From positions 372,001 through 436,000 of the forward strand of contig NZ_QAOH01000001.1 of assembly GCF_003050785.1 (NCBI RefSeq): a stretch of 64,000 nucleotides of DNA, read 5' to 3'. The position numbers and the translations under genes are program-made. The stretch comes from Celeribacter persicus. Lineage in GTDB: Bacteria > Pseudomonadota > Alphaproteobacteria > Rhodobacterales > Rhodobacteraceae. The notes beneath the pieces are model-generated. The model was given only the letters and a program-made list of their open reading frames with translations, was not told the DNA's origin and made no database searches. Shown here piece after piece: positions 1 through 9,519 of the stretch; the stretch's first letter is position 1, and every line of letters starts with the position of its first letter.

Positions 1-361
1 TCAGTTTCCCGTCTGGCGTGGTGCCGTGCCAATCGAGGCCGAGCTTGGCAAGCAAAGCTTCGGCAAATCCGACCCCACCCATGGCCTGACAGGCCTCCGC
101 CCGGCAAATCTTCAACACATGCTTGCCCGCCGGTTTCTCGCGAAAATCATGGTAAAAGGAGACCACGCCCTTCAATTCGGCGGCGGTGATCGACAGCGCC
201 TTGCAAATCGGATCATGCGCCGTCGCCGGGATTACCCCGAACGCATCCTGCAAGGCGTGCAGCATGGGCAAAAGCGGACCTTCGAGATGAGCGTGGGCAG
301 AGATGATCTCCGCAATCGTCCCGTCATCTGCGGACCCGTGCGGGTTCGGGGCTGGCGTCAT
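1..361 (-). CDS. fdsG: NAD-dependent formate dehydrogenase gamma subunit (FdsG), partial
   Basis: The 3' end lies outside the window, so only the first 120 residues are seen. The protein resembles the NuoE-like, thioredoxin-fold [2Fe-2S] subunit of soluble formate dehydrogenases. Visible family features are the PMLHALQDAFG helix, the GVVSFYHDF segment and the first two iron-sulfur cysteines in CRAEACQAMGG near residues 94-99. FdsG passes electrons between the molybdenum subunit FdsA and the flavin subunit FdsB that reduces NAD. The rest of the operon should continue leftwards. It could also be a NuoE paralogue, but the LysR gene immediately upstream and the short N-terminus favour FdsG. Confidence 0.85.
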   Translation of the reverse strand, partial: MTPAPNPHGSADDGTIAEIISAHAHLEGPLLPMLHALQDAFGVIPATAHDPICKALSITAAELKGVVSFYHDFREKPAGKHVLKICRAEACQAMGGVGFAEALLAKLGLDWHGTTPDGKL

Positions 362-463
362 GGCTGACCTCTTCGAATACGAACGTATACATTTCAGTCA
401 TGAGACCATGTGCAGCATCGCGAAATCAATATCGTTAAATCGTCAAACAATAGCAAAATCCTA

Positions 464-1351
464 TCAGATCAGCTCGGACAACCGTCCTGCCTCGACCAAT
501 AGAGCGGCCAGAACCGGCGTGTTCGGATCGCGATGCGGCGCAATCAGCCCGACACGATGCCCAACCTCCCCACCCGACAGCGGAATGCGATCCAGCGCCT
601 TACCCTCTGTCAGGAAACGCGCGATGCCTTCGGGTAGAACAGTGATCCACCCGCCGCTCTCTACATGGGCGATCAACACCACGGTCGAGTTCGATTCGAC
701 CCCCACTTCCGGCATCACACCGAAAGCACTCAGGTTCCGATCAATGATCCGCCGGTTCTGCATCTCCGGAGACAAGAGGCACATCGGAACCCCGTCGAGA
801 TCGCTCCAATCGACGCTTTTGCGCCCCGCGAAAACACCGCCTTGCGAACTCACAACCATATACCGTTCCTCATAAAGCGGCACAGCACTGACCCGGCCCA
901 GCGGCTCGTTGTCGAGGTATGTCAGCCCCGCATCGACATCGAGATCGTCCAGCATCGTCAGGATTTGCGATGAGGGGCGCGACAGGATCGAGAGCCGTAC
1001 ATTGGGATGCGCCTGCATGAACACGGTCGAAATCCGCGCCGCCCAGGTCAGCGCCGTCGGAATCGCCGCGAGTCTGAGTTGCCCTGAAAGCCCGTGTTTC
1101 GTCGCCCGCATTTCATCGCGCAACTGCCGACTGTCGGCGACAATCTTGCGTGCCCAGACGAGCGCCCTTTGCCCCTCCGGCGTCAATCCGCCGAAGCGTG
1201 ACCCACGGAAAATGAGCTGCACACCGAGTTGATCCTCAAGCTGCTTGATCCCCGCCGAAAGGCTTGGCTGGGTGATCCCGAGCGAGAGCGCCGCACGGCC
1301 GAAGTGCCCTTCCTTGGCGACGGCGATGAACATTTCGAGTTTGCTCAGCAT
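464..1351 (-). CDS. LysR-family regulator, probable fds operon activator
   Basis: A 295-residue LysR-type regulator with the usual N-terminal winged helix-turn-helix ([21 protein letters not shown], then [15 protein letters not shown]) and a C-terminal periplasmic-binding-like effector domain. The open frame runs far upstream, but the ATG used here gives the standard LysR start. The gene lies about 100 bp upstream of fdsG on the same strand and is divergent from tex. LysR genes next to fds operons (FdsR type) respond to formate. That role is inferred from position, since the effector cannot be read from sequence. A dyad at 1381-1399 may be its own binding site. Confidence 0.85.
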   Translation of the reverse strand: MLSKLEMFIAVAKEGHFGRAALSLGITQPSLSAGIKQLEDQLGVQLIFRGSRFGGLTPEGQRALVWARKIVADSRQLRDEMRATKHGLSGQLRLAAIPTALTWAARISTVFMQAHPNVRLSILSRPSSQILTMLDDLDVDAGLTYLDNEPLGRVSAVPLYEERYMVVSSQGGVFAGRKSVDWSDLDGVPMCLLSPEMQNRRIIDRNLSAFGVMPEVGVESNSTVVLIAHVESGGWITVLPEGIARFLTEGKALDRIPLSGGEVGHRVGLIAPHRDPNTPVLAALLVEAGRLSELI

Positions 1352-1380
1352 GACGAAAATCCGATCAAGAATAAAGATTC

Positions 1381-1399
1381 CGATAGAAATATCATATCG
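1381..1399. promoter_or_regulatory. candidate LysR-type operator dyad
   Basis: CGATA, nine bases, TATCG: a T-N11-A-type interrupted dyad about 30 bp upstream of the LysR start codon and in the intergenic space shared with tex. Such dyads are typical of LysR autoregulatory sites. The assignment is by position and symmetry only. Confidence 0.35.
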
Positions 1400-1477
1400 A
1401 CCGTCGACAAGCCATCTCCCCTCTTGGCGCCCCTGCCCGCGCGGGCTAAGACAGATCTCCCGACAGGAGGACAAGAT

Positions 1478-3820
1478 TTGAGCACGCCCACCGATCCGCA
1501 GACCGCCGCCCGTATCGCCCGCACCATCGCCACCGACATTGCCGCCTCGCAGACACAAGTCACAGCAGCCATCGGGCTTTTGGACGAGGGCGCGACCGTA
1601 CCGTTTATCGCGCGGTATCGTAAGGAGGTCACGGGCGGGCTTGATGACACGCAATTGCGTCTGCTGAACGACCGCCTGTCGTATTTGCGTGAATTGGAAG
1701 CGCGCCGGGTGACGATCCTCAAATCCATCGAAGATCAGGGCAAGCTGACCGACGATCTGAAACGCACCATTGCAGGCGCCGAAAGCAAATCGACCCTTGA
1801 AGACATCTACCTGCCTTACAAACCCAAACGCCGGACCAAGGCGATGATCGCCCGCGAAAACGGGTTGGAGCCACTGTTGTCCGCGATCAAGGCGGATCGC
1901 TCTGTCGATCCCGAAAAGCTGGCCGAAGCCTACATCACCGAAACCGTACCCACGGTCAAAGACGCCCTGAACGGTGCGCGCGACATCGCGACCGAAGAGC
2001 TGTCGGAAAGCGCCGAACTCTTGGGCAAGCTGCGTGATTTCATGCGGCGCGAGGCACTTGTGACCGCCAAAGTCATCGCGGGCAAGGAACAGGAAGGCGC
2101 GAAATTCTCCGACTATTTCGACCATTCTGAGAAATGGTCCGACATCGCGTCTCACCGCGCGCTCGCCATCCTGCGCGCCGCCAAGGAAGAGATCGTCACC
2201 ATGGAGATCGCACCCGAACCGGAAACCGGAGCCGACCGCGCCATCGCCATGGTCGCCTCTTATCTCGGCACCTCGTCCGATCAGCCGGGCGATCTTTGGC
2301 TCCGTACCGTCGCACGCTGGGCCTGGCGGGTGAAATTCGCGATTTCGCTGCACATCGACCTGTTGGGCGAGTTGCGCCAGCGCGCCCATGAGGACGCGAT
2401 CACCGTCTTCTCACGCAACCTCAAGGACCTTCTTCTGGCCGCCCCGGCTGGTGCCAAGGCAACGCTCGGCCTCGATCCGGGCATTCGCACCGGCGTCAAA
2501 GCCGCTGTGGTCGACGCCACCGGCAAGCTCTTGGAAACCGCGACGCTCTACCCGTTCCAGCCGAAAATGGATATGCGCGGGGCGGAGGCGAAAATCATTG
2601 ATCTGGTAACGCGGCACGGCGTTGAACTCATTGCCATCGGCAACGGCACCGCCAGCCGCGAGACCGAAAAGCTCGTGGGCGAAACGCTCAGGCTGCTGCC
2701 GCCGTCTCTCAAAGCCCCGACCAAGGTCGTGGTCTCTGAGGCGGGGGCCTCGGTCTATTCCGCCTCGGAACTGGCCGCACAGGAATTCCCCGATCTCGAC
2801 GTGTCCTTGCGCGGCGCTGTGTCAATTGCCCGCCGCCTTCAAGACCCGCTGGCGGAACTCGTGAAGATCACGCCTGAAAGCATCGGTGTCGGCCAGTATC
2901 AGCACGATGTCGATCAACGCCGCCTGTCTCAGGCGCTCGTAGCCGTGGTCGAGGACGCCGTGAACGCCGTTGGGGTTGATCTGAACATGGCCTCCGCGCC
3001 GCTTTTGGCGCAGGTCGCCGGTCTCGGCCCATCGTTAGCCCAAAGCATCGTCATTCACCGAGACATCCATGGCGCCTTCCCGTCGCGCAAATCGCTCCTG
3101 AAAGTCTCCGGTCTCGGTCCGAAAGCCTTCGAGCAATGCGCGGGCTTCCTGCGCATCCGTGATGGCGAAGAACCCCTCGACGCCTCCTCCGTGCACCCCG
3201 AAGCCTACGATGTCGCCCGCGAAATCGTCAAAGCCTGTGGCCGCGACATGCGCGACATCATGGGCAGGCCAGAGGCGCTCAAGGGGCTGCGTGCCGAGCA
3301 GTTCGTCACCACGGATTTCGGCCTGCCCACCGTGCGCGATATTTTCACGGAGTTGGAAAAACCCGGCCGCGACCCACGCCCCGAGTTCAAAACCGCCACC
3401 TTCACCGACGGGGTCGAGGACATCAAAGACCTCAAACCCGGGATGCGACTTGAGGGTACGGTGACAAACGTCGCGGCCTTCGGCGCGTTTGTCGACATTG
3501 GCGTGCATCAGGACGGGCTGGTCCACGTCAGCCAATTGGCCGACCGCTTCGTCAAGGACCCGCATGAGGTGGTGAAAGCCGGGGACATCGTCTCTGTCCG
3601 TGTGACCGAAGTCGACATCCCCCGCAAACGCATCGGGCTTTCGATGCGCAAGGACGGTGGGGCATCTTCCGAGCGGACCGCTCAACAGCCGCGCAACGGC
3701 GCACCGAACCAGAACAAAGGCGGCAGACCCCGCGGCCCGAACACGCCCAAACCTCGTACCCCTGAAAGTCAGGGCGCATTCGGCGCGGCCCTCTTGGACG
3801 CGATGAAGAAAAAACGCTGA
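1478..3820 (+). CDS. tex: Tex family RNA-binding transcription accessory protein
   Basis: A 780-residue Tex protein, close to the usual length (about 775). The order is an N-terminal helical Tex region, a YqgF/RuvX-like nuclease-fold domain from about residue 325 ([17 protein letters not shown]), paired helix-hairpin-helix motifs near 508-545 ([18 protein letters not shown]) and an S1 RNA-binding domain near 650-725, followed by a basic low-complexity tail. The start chosen is TTG because AGGAGG sits seven bases upstream and no in-frame ATG fits the family length. Tex is a cytoplasmic nucleic-acid-binding protein with a general role in transcription or RNA quality. The gene is single and divergent from the LysR gene. 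Confidence 0.95.
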   Translation: MSTPTDPQTAARIARTIATDIAASQTQVTAAIGLLDEGATVPFIARYRKEVTGGLDDTQLRLLNDRLSYLRELEARRVTILKSIEDQGKLTDDLKRTIAGAESKSTLEDIYLPYKPKRRTKAMIARENGLEPLLSAIKADRSVDPEKLAEAYITETVPTVKDALNGARDIATEELSESAELLGKLRDFMRREALVTAKVIAGKEQEGAKFSDYFDHSEKWSDIASHRALAILRAAKEEIVTMEIAPEPETGADRAIAMVASYLGTSSDQPGDLWLRTVARWAWRVKFAISLHIDLLGELRQRAHEDAITVFSRNLKDLLLAAPAGAKATLGLDPGIRTGVKAAVVDATGKLLETATLYPFQPKMDMRGAEAKIIDLVTRHGVELIAIGNGTASRETEKLVGETLRLLPPSLKAPTKVVVSEAGASVYSASELAAQEFPDLDVSLRGAVSIARRLQDPLAELVKITPESIGVGQYQHDVDQRRLSQALVAVVEDAVNAVGVDLNMASAPLLAQVAGLGPSLAQSIVIHRDIHGAFPSRKSLLKVSGLGPKAFEQCAGFLRIRDGEEPLDASSVHPEAYDVAREIVKACGRDMRDIMGRPEALKGLRAEQFVTTDFGLPTVRDIFTELEKPGRDPRPEFKTATFTDGVEDIKDLKPGMRLEGTVTNVAAFGAFVDIGVHQDGLVHVSQLADRFVKDPHEVVKAGDIVSVRVTEVDIPRKRIGLSMRKDGGASSERTAQQPRNGAPNQNKGGRPRGPNTPKPRTPESQGAFGAALLDAMKKKR

Positions 3821-3916
3821 CCCGCCTTCCGCGACGTGACGCGACAACAAGACTGGCCGGAAAACGGGCCTGAGAATCTTGACTTCTCCGGCCATTTCGC
3901 TTTTCTGCACCCATTC

Positions 3917-4097
3917 AAGTTCCGGCGACCATCCGGATGAAAAGGGAACACGGAACGGTCCTTTGCGCGCTTGCCAAGGACCGAAGCCGTGGCTGCCCCC
4001 GCAACTGTGAGCGGTGAGCGAGGCCAACCATAGCCACTGGGACCTCCCCGGGAAGGCTGGCTGTCGCCGAGATCCGTGAGCCAGGAGACCTGCTTGG
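3917..4097 (+). ncRNA. cobalamin (B12) riboswitch
   Basis: A textbook cobalamin aptamer. It shows the UGAAAAGGGAA core near 3937, the CUGCCCCCGCAACUGU box near 3996-4010, the GCCACUG element near 4034, GGGAAGGCUGG near 4050 and the terminal B12-box-like AGCCAGGAGACCUGC near 4079-4093. It lies directly upstream of btuB. In this family cobalamin binding lowers expression of the downstream transport genes. A GC-rich hairpin around 4169-4192 may serve as the expression platform, but I could not decide between a terminator and an RBS-masking mechanism. Confidence 0.95.
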
Positions 4098-4240
4098 ATG
4101 ATCACCCTTTCCCGGGCGCGGGGCGCGTCACGGAAGCGGCACATCCGCAGCGGTGACGCTCTCACTGTCTGCGGAGATATCCTCCGGCAGATGCGTTTCA
4201 ACCGACGAGGCCCCCGGCCCCGTTCCACGAGGATTGACAT

Positions 4241-6097
4241 ATGCCTGTCAAACACAGCCTGCGCGTGTCGCTTCTGACCACCGCCGCACTTATCCTGCCC
4301 TTCGCCGCTCAGGCCCAGAGCTTCGAAGACACTCCCTACTTGCTCGATGAGATTATCATCTCCGGCAGCCTCACCCCCGTCCCCGCCAGCAAAACCGGCG
4401 CAACGGTGGAAAAACTCGACGCCGCAGCCATCGCGGACGCCGCAGTGCCGACACTTACCCTGCTCGATAGGTTGCCCGGTCTCTCTTACTCCAGCAACGG
4501 TGGCATCGGGTCTACGTCCTCCCTGCGCATTCGCGGCCTGCCCGCCGCCTATGTTGCCACCCGCATCAACGGCATTGATGTCACCGACATGACCGGCAAC
4601 AAGATCGCCTACGACTTCAACGGGCTGGTCGGCTTCGGCATCTCCTCCATCGAGGTGCTCAAAGGCTCGCAATCCGCGCTTTACGGCTCCGAGGCCGTCG
4701 CGGGCCTCATCGACATCCGCACCGACAATGCCGTCGCACCGGGCTATAACACCACGGTCGAACTCACTGCGGGCAGCGACAACACATATGCCGCGGGCCT
4801 TTCCACAAAAATGGAAAGCGACAGCGGCATGCTCTATTTCAACCTGTCGCATATGAAGACCGACGGGTTCACCAACCGCCCGGGCAATGACGAGAAGGAC
4901 GGGTTCGAGGGCACCAATCTCACATTTGGCTTGGAACAGGACTTGAGCGATGTCGTGACCGTGGGTCTGACGGGTCTCTACATGACCTCTGAGTCGGATT
5001 TTGACCGCTCCGCAACGGATCCCAGCGGATACGCCACCTACGACAGCAAGGGACTGCGCGCCTACACCCGTTTCGACACCGGAGCGGTTCAGCACGAAAT
5101 CGGCGTCTCCCTGTTCGACATCGACCGCTCCGACCCGCTCGCCCCGGCCTATTACACCCGTGACTTCTCCGGCAAACGGCGCTCCGTCGATTATCTCGGC
5201 AGTGCCGAGCTGTCCGCTGCCTCCACCCTGTCCTTCGGCCTCGAATACACCGAAGAGGACTTCACACTGAACGATCTGCAAAGCGACGGCTCGCTCACGG
5301 AAACCAAGGGGGGGGACGACACCTTCTCCGCCAAGGCTGAATGGCTCTTTGCGCCGATCGACACGCTCGATCTCTCCGCCGCACTGCGCTACGATGATCA
5401 TTCCGATTTCGGCAACCACATCTCCGGCCGGCTCGCAGCCGCTTGGGAAATCGCCCCCGACTGGACCGTCCGCGCGGTTCTGGGCACCGGCTTTCGCGCC
5501 CCCTCGCTCTATGAACGTTACAGTTCCTACGGCAAAGAAGACCTGAAAGAGGAAACCAGCCGAAGCGCCGAACTGGGGCTCGAACGCCGGTTCAGTGACA
5601 CGGACTTCCTCAAGGGTACGCTGTTCTACACCGAAATCGACGACCGCATCGACTATGACTTTGCCACCTCGACCTACAATCAGGTCAAGGGCACCACGAC
5701 CTCCAAGGGCATCGAACTCTCCGGTCAGTACGCCCTTTCCGAGCGCGTGTCCCTCTTCGGCAACTATACCTACACCGATGCGGAAACCGCTGGTGCCCGC
5801 GCCGAACGCATTCCGCGTCACGATCTGGTCGTCGGCCTCGACGCCATTTTGAACGACCGCATCAGCGGCCAGTTCACGGTGCAGCATGTCGCCGATACCG
5901 TCCCGAGCGCCTATGCGCCCGCGGATCACAAGGTGGGTGACTACACGCTGGTCAACGCCAGTCTGTCCTACAAGCTCAACGACGCGACCGCACTATCGCT
6001 GCGGATCGAAAACCTCACCGATGAGGATTACGAAACCGCCGGCGGCTACAACACCCCGGGCCGTTCGGCCTATCTCGGTCTCAAAGCGTCCTTCTGA
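4241..6097 (+). CDS. btuB: TonB-dependent vitamin B12 receptor BtuB
   Basis: A 618-residue outer-membrane receptor. Residues 1-25 form a signal peptide ending in AQAQ, a plug domain follows (about 45-150, with SSLRIRGLPAAYVATRINGID), then a beta-barrel ending in the canonical aromatic residue (LKASF). The length matches BtuB. The cobalamin riboswitch upstream and the BtuFCD genes downstream fix corrinoids as the likely ligand. The start ATG has GAGG a few bases upstream. Expression is expected to fall when cobalamin is plentiful. Confidence 0.93.
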   Translation: MPVKHSLRVSLLTTAALILPFAAQAQSFEDTPYLLDEIIISGSLTPVPASKTGATVEKLDAAAIADAAVPTLTLLDRLPGLSYSSNGGIGSTSSLRIRGLPAAYVATRINGIDVTDMTGNKIAYDFNGLVGFGISSIEVLKGSQSALYGSEAVAGLIDIRTDNAVAPGYNTTVELTAGSDNTYAAGLSTKMESDSGMLYFNLSHMKTDGFTNRPGNDEKDGFEGTNLTFGLEQDLSDVVTVGLTGLYMTSESDFDRSATDPSGYATYDSKGLRAYTRFDTGAVQHEIGVSLFDIDRSDPLAPAYYTRDFSGKRRSVDYLGSAELSAASTLSFGLEYTEEDFTLNDLQSDGSLTETKGGDDTFSAKAEWLFAPIDTLDLSAALRYDDHSDFGNHISGRLAAAWEIAPDWTVRAVLGTGFRAPSLYERYSSYGKEDLKEETSRSAELGLERRFSDTDFLKGTLFYTEIDDRIDYDFATSTYNQVKGTTTSKGIELSGQYALSERVSLFGNYTYTDAETAGARAERIPRHDLVVGLDAILNDRISGQFTVQHVADTVPSAYAPADHKVGDYTLVNASLSYKLNDATALSLRIENLTDEDYETAGGYNTPGRSAYLGLKASF

Positions 6098-6937
6098 GTG
6101 CGCTTCCCAGATCTCATAACACTCACCGTCGCCCTTGCTCTCGCGGGGGCGGCGGTTTTTGCCGAAGAGGCAGATGCGATCCCCGAACGTGTCGTCTCGG
6201 TCAACCTGTGCACCGATCAGCTTGCCATGATGATTGCCGCCCCCGGCCAGCTCGTCTCTATCACCGAATATGCCCGCGACCCGGAGGCCTCCGTGATGGT
6301 CGAAGAGGCGCAAGCCTACCCGGTGAACCATGGGCAGGCCGAAGAGATCTATCTCATGGACCCCGATCTCGTCGTCGCCGGTCAATACACGGCGCGGGCC
6401 ACGGTCTCGATGCTGCGGCGGCTTGGCATTGAGGTTATCGAGTTCGCCCCCGCCAACAGTCTCGCCGACGTGTCCGCGAACATGCTCAAGATGGGAGAAG
6501 CGCTTGGCCGACAAGATGTGGCGCAAGCCATGGCCGAGGATTTTGTCCGACGCCTTGCCGAGATAAGTCCGACGCAGATCCGACGCCCCACGGCGGCCAC
6601 CTATGCCGCCAATGGCTATAGCACTGGGGCAGAAAGCCTCTCCGGCGAGATCATCGAAGCTGCCGGGTTTCACACGCTGGCCACCGAGCTTGGCCTTCCC
6701 TATGGCGGTTTCCTTCCGCTTGAAGCGCTGATCATGGCCGATCCCGATCTGGTGATCTTTGGCCGGGACCAACCGGGGCAGGCCCGCGCGGAGGAGGTTC
6801 TCTCCCATCCTGCCTTGACCCGTCTGACCGGCGGTCATATGGCGTTGCAGGACCGGGACTGGATTTGCGGGTTGCCCGCCGTGATCCGCGCGGTCGAAAG
6901 GCTGCGGGTTGAGCGCGAGAGGCTGGACAACCGATGA
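6098..6937 (+). CDS. btuF: periplasmic corrinoid-binding protein (BtuF-like)
   Basis: A 279-residue substrate-binding protein of the helical-backbone metal/corrinoid receptor type. It begins with a Sec signal peptide (residues 1-25) and has the family opening RVVSVNLCTDQLAMMI and the DPDLVVAG segment. GTG directly after the btuB stop codon is the only start that gives a full signal peptide. It overlaps btuC by ATGA. It delivers corrinoid from BtuB to the BtuCD permease. The related haem and siderophore binders share the fold, and the riboswitch decides for B12. Confidence 0.88.
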   Translation: MRFPDLITLTVALALAGAAVFAEEADAIPERVVSVNLCTDQLAMMIAAPGQLVSITEYARDPEASVMVEEAQAYPVNHGQAEEIYLMDPDLVVAGQYTARATVSMLRRLGIEVIEFAPANSLADVSANMLKMGEALGRQDVAQAMAEDFVRRLAEISPTQIRRPTAATYAANGYSTGAESLSGEIIEAAGFHTLATELGLPYGGFLPLEALIMADPDLVIFGRDQPGQARAEEVLSHPALTRLTGGHMALQDRDWICGLPAVIRAVERLRVERERLDNR

Positions 6938-7920
6938 AATACCCCGCACTGATATTCCTTCTCAGCCTTTTGGTCGCTGTGCTTTTCGCGCTGTCACTGG
7001 TGATCGGCGTGATCGAGGTCGGTCCGATCGAAAGCCTTGTGGCGCTGTTTCGCGACAGCGAAGGTCCACTCAGCATAGTGATGCGCGAGATCCGTCTGCC
7101 GCGCGCGCTCCTTGGCGTCATGGTGGGCGTGAGCCTTGGCCTGTCCGGCGCGGCGATGCAGGGCTATCTGCGCAATCCGCTGGCCGAACCGGGGGTGATC
7201 GGCATTTCCGCCTCCGCCGCACTCGGCGCCGTGATCGCCCTGCAAAGCGGCTTTTCCGCCCTCTTCGCCCTGGCCCTGCCGCTCTCCGCCCTGACCGGCG
7301 CAGCCACCTGTGTGATCCTCATCCTACTCCTTGCCGGGCGCGGTGGTGGCACGCTGTCGCTGATCCTCGCAGGTATCGCCATTTCCGCGCTGGCCTCCGC
7401 GCTGACCGCGCTGGTGCTCAACCTCTCGCCCAACCCGTTCGCCGCCAATGAAATTGTCTTCTGGATGATGGGATCTCTGGCGGATCGCTCTTTCCTGCAT
7501 GTCTGGACCGCCTTGCCGGTGATGGCCCTGGGCTGGCTGCTGCTGTCGCTCACCGGGCGCGGGCTCGACCGTTTAACTCTGGGTGAAGAAGCCGCCGCCT
7601 CAATGGGTGTCGATCTCAAACGACTGCGGCTGATCCTTGTGGCCGGCGTGGCCGCATGTGTCGGCGCCGCCACCGCCGTGGCCGGTGCCGTGGGCTTTGT
7701 CGGCCTCGTCATCCCCCATATCCTGCGTCCCTTGGTCGGAGCCCGCCCGGCCCGGCTCCTGCTGGCCTCCGCTCTGGGCGGGGCCGCGCTCGTGCTGATC
7801 GCCGATGTCGCCGTGCGGCTGATCCTTCCCGGGCGCGATCTCAAGCTTGGCGTGCTGTTGGCGCTCGTCGGAGCACCGGTATTCTTTCACCTGATCTGGC
7901 GCATGCGGGGACAGCCATGA
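6934..7920 (+). CDS. btuC: corrinoid ABC transporter permease (FecCD family)
   Basis: A 328-residue polytopic inner-membrane protein of the FecCD/BtuC family, with about nine or ten hydrophobic helices. It carries the conserved RLPRALLGVMVGVSLGLSG and GFVGLVIPHILRPLVG motifs, the second being the coupling helix that contacts the ATPase. Its start overlaps the btuF stop and its stop overlaps the btuD start (both ATGA), so the three are translationally coupled. It forms the channel of the B12 importer. Confidence 0.92.
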   Translation: MKYPALIFLLSLLVAVLFALSLVIGVIEVGPIESLVALFRDSEGPLSIVMREIRLPRALLGVMVGVSLGLSGAAMQGYLRNPLAEPGVIGISASAALGAVIALQSGFSALFALALPLSALTGAATCVILILLLAGRGGGTLSLILAGIAISALASALTALVLNLSPNPFAANEIVFWMMGSLADRSFLHVWTALPVMALGWLLLSLTGRGLDRLTLGEEAAASMGVDLKRLRLILVAGVAACVGAATAVAGAVGFVGLVIPHILRPLVGARPARLLLASALGGAALVLIADVAVRLILPGRDLKLGVLLALVGAPVFFHLIWRMRGQP

Positions 7921-8666
7921 GCCTGCTGTCCGTCCAGAACCTCAGCGTCCGGCGCGGGGCCCGTCTCACGCTTGATCGGGCGTCCTTCTCAGTAGAGCCG
8001 GGCGAGTTCGTCGGCCTCATCGGCCCCAACGGTGCGGGAAAATCCACTCTGTTGCGCGCCGCTCTCGGGCTGATCCCGGCGGAGGGCGACAGCTCCCTTG
8101 CCCGCCTTTCCCCCGCCGCCCGCGCCAAGGCCGCCGCCTGGTTGCCGCAAGCGCGAGAGATTGCCTGGCCGGTAAGTGTCGTACATCTGGTGTCCTTGGC
8201 ACAGAATGAACGTCAGGACGCGACCGAGGTGATCGCAGCCCTCACCCGCATGGACCTCATGACCTATGCCGAACGCCCCGCAACCAGGCTATCCGGCGGC
8301 GAACAGGCCCGCGTGTTGATCGCCCGCGCATTGGCGCAGGACACACCGCTTCTGCTGGCCGACGAACCCACCGCCGGTCTCGATCCGGCACATCAGATCG
8401 GCACGATGCAGACCTTTGCCGCCCTCGCCGCCGAAGGCCGTGGCGTCATCACCTCTCTGCACGATCTCGGCCTCGCCGCGCGTCATTGCACCCGGCTGAT
8501 CGTCATGTCCGAGGGCCGGATCGTTGCCGATGGCGCGCCGCGCGCGGTGCTGACCGAGGCGCTTCTGGCCGAGGTCTTCGCGATCCGCTGTCACCTGTCG
8601 GAAACCCCCGAGGGGCTTGTCGTGCAACCGCTGGCCCAGATCGTACCGGGCGCACAGCATGGGTGA
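7917..8666 (+). CDS. btuD: corrinoid ABC transporter ATPase
   Basis: A 249-residue ATP-binding subunit. The Walker A motif GPNGAGKST is at 36-44, the signature LSGGEQ near 125, Walker B LLLADEP follows, and the switch histidine is in ITSLHDLGL. The frame is open upstream, but the ATG overlapping the btuC stop gives the normal length. It powers BtuC. The 3' end overlaps the start of cbiZ by eight bases. Confidence 0.92.
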   Translation: MSLLSVQNLSVRRGARLTLDRASFSVEPGEFVGLIGPNGAGKSTLLRAALGLIPAEGDSSLARLSPAARAKAAAWLPQAREIAWPVSVVHLVSLAQNERQDATEVIAALTRMDLMTYAERPATRLSGGEQARVLIARALAQDTPLLLADEPTAGLDPAHQIGTMQTFAALAAEGRGVITSLHDLGLAARHCTRLIVMSEGRIVADGAPRAVLTEALLAEVFAIRCHLSETPEGLVVQPLAQIVPGAQHG

Positions 8667-9348
8667 CATCTTTCTGAGGCCGCATCTGGAGCGCCCCTGG
8701 CTGATCGCCGATCTGGGAGCCCCGATGCGGGTGCTGAGTTTCGCGCCCTATCGTCCCGGTTTCGTCACCGCCCGTCACATCGTCTGGCGCGAGCTGAAGA
8801 ATGCCGATCTGCCGGTCGGGCTTGAGGTCGACGACTGGATCGGCCCGGAAATGGCGCGCGCCGGTCATGTCGATGCCGTAGGCCTTCTGACCTCGCGGAA
8901 CATCACCAAATTCAAACGCAGCGAGGCGACGGTGGAGGACGCGCGCGTCGCGGCCCTTGCCACCGTGGGCCTGGGCAATGCCGAACGCATCGGCGCGCGC
9001 ACGCCGCGCGACTGGGCGGTGGAAACCTATGGCACGATCAATATCGCCGTCCAGACCGACACACCGCTGATCGAAGCTGCCCAGATCGAAGCCCTCACCA
9101 TCGCGGCACAGGCCCGCACAGCGGCGGTCATGGAAGCGGGCCTGCGCTTTACCGGAGGGCCCGTAACCGGTACCGGCACGGATTGCATCGCGCTCGCCGC
9201 CCCGGCAGGTTCGGGGGCTTATGCCGGGTTGCACACGGCGCTCGGCGAAGCCATCGGACGAGCGGTGTACAACGCCGTGGCGGAAGGCGCCGCCGAATGG
9301 GTGCGGGAAAATCCCGTGATGATGCGCAAGGTCTTCGGCGGCGCGTGA
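8659..9348 (+). CDS. cbiZ: adenosylcobinamide amidohydrolase CbiZ
   Basis: A 229-residue CbiZ-family protein with the recognisable VGLLTSRNI segment, TYGTINIAV and the GTDCIALAAPAGS signature near the C-terminus. CbiZ cleaves the aminopropanol side chain of adenosylcobinamide or unwanted cobamides to give adenosylcobyric acid. This allows salvaged corrinoids to be rebuilt with the preferred lower ligand. Its place at the end of the B12 import operon fits remodelling of imported material. The ATG inside the btuD 3' end is preferred to upstream starts because it gives the family N-terminus. Confidence 0.9.
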   Translation: MGDIFLRPHLERPWLIADLGAPMRVLSFAPYRPGFVTARHIVWRELKNADLPVGLEVDDWIGPEMARAGHVDAVGLLTSRNITKFKRSEATVEDARVAALATVGLGNAERIGARTPRDWAVETYGTINIAVQTDTPLIEAAQIEALTIAAQARTAAVMEAGLRFTGGPVTGTGTDCIALAAPAGSGAYAGLHTALGEAIGRAVYNAVAEGAAEWVRENPVMMRKVFGGA

Positions 9349-9519
9349 CCGGAACGGGCTGTGTCGGGCTTATTTGCCAGTCGAGCGCTTCACCGTGAGC
9401 CAAGAGAGGATCGGCCATTCCCGCTTAATGTCGCCAGCGCCACCACGACGCGCAGAAACTTTTCCGGGAAAGCAAATACAGTAACTGCGGGACCTTTTCG
9501 GCCACATTCGCCCACAGCT

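Noticed and set aside
3035-5929. 964-codon minus-strand frame
   Set aside because: It crosses tex, the riboswitch and btuB on the opposite strand; the product is low-complexity and matches nothing.
9349-9519. short minus-strand frame after cfa
   Set aside because: About 50 codons overlapping the cfa 3' end, with no Shine-Dalgarno or conserved feature; probably non-coding.
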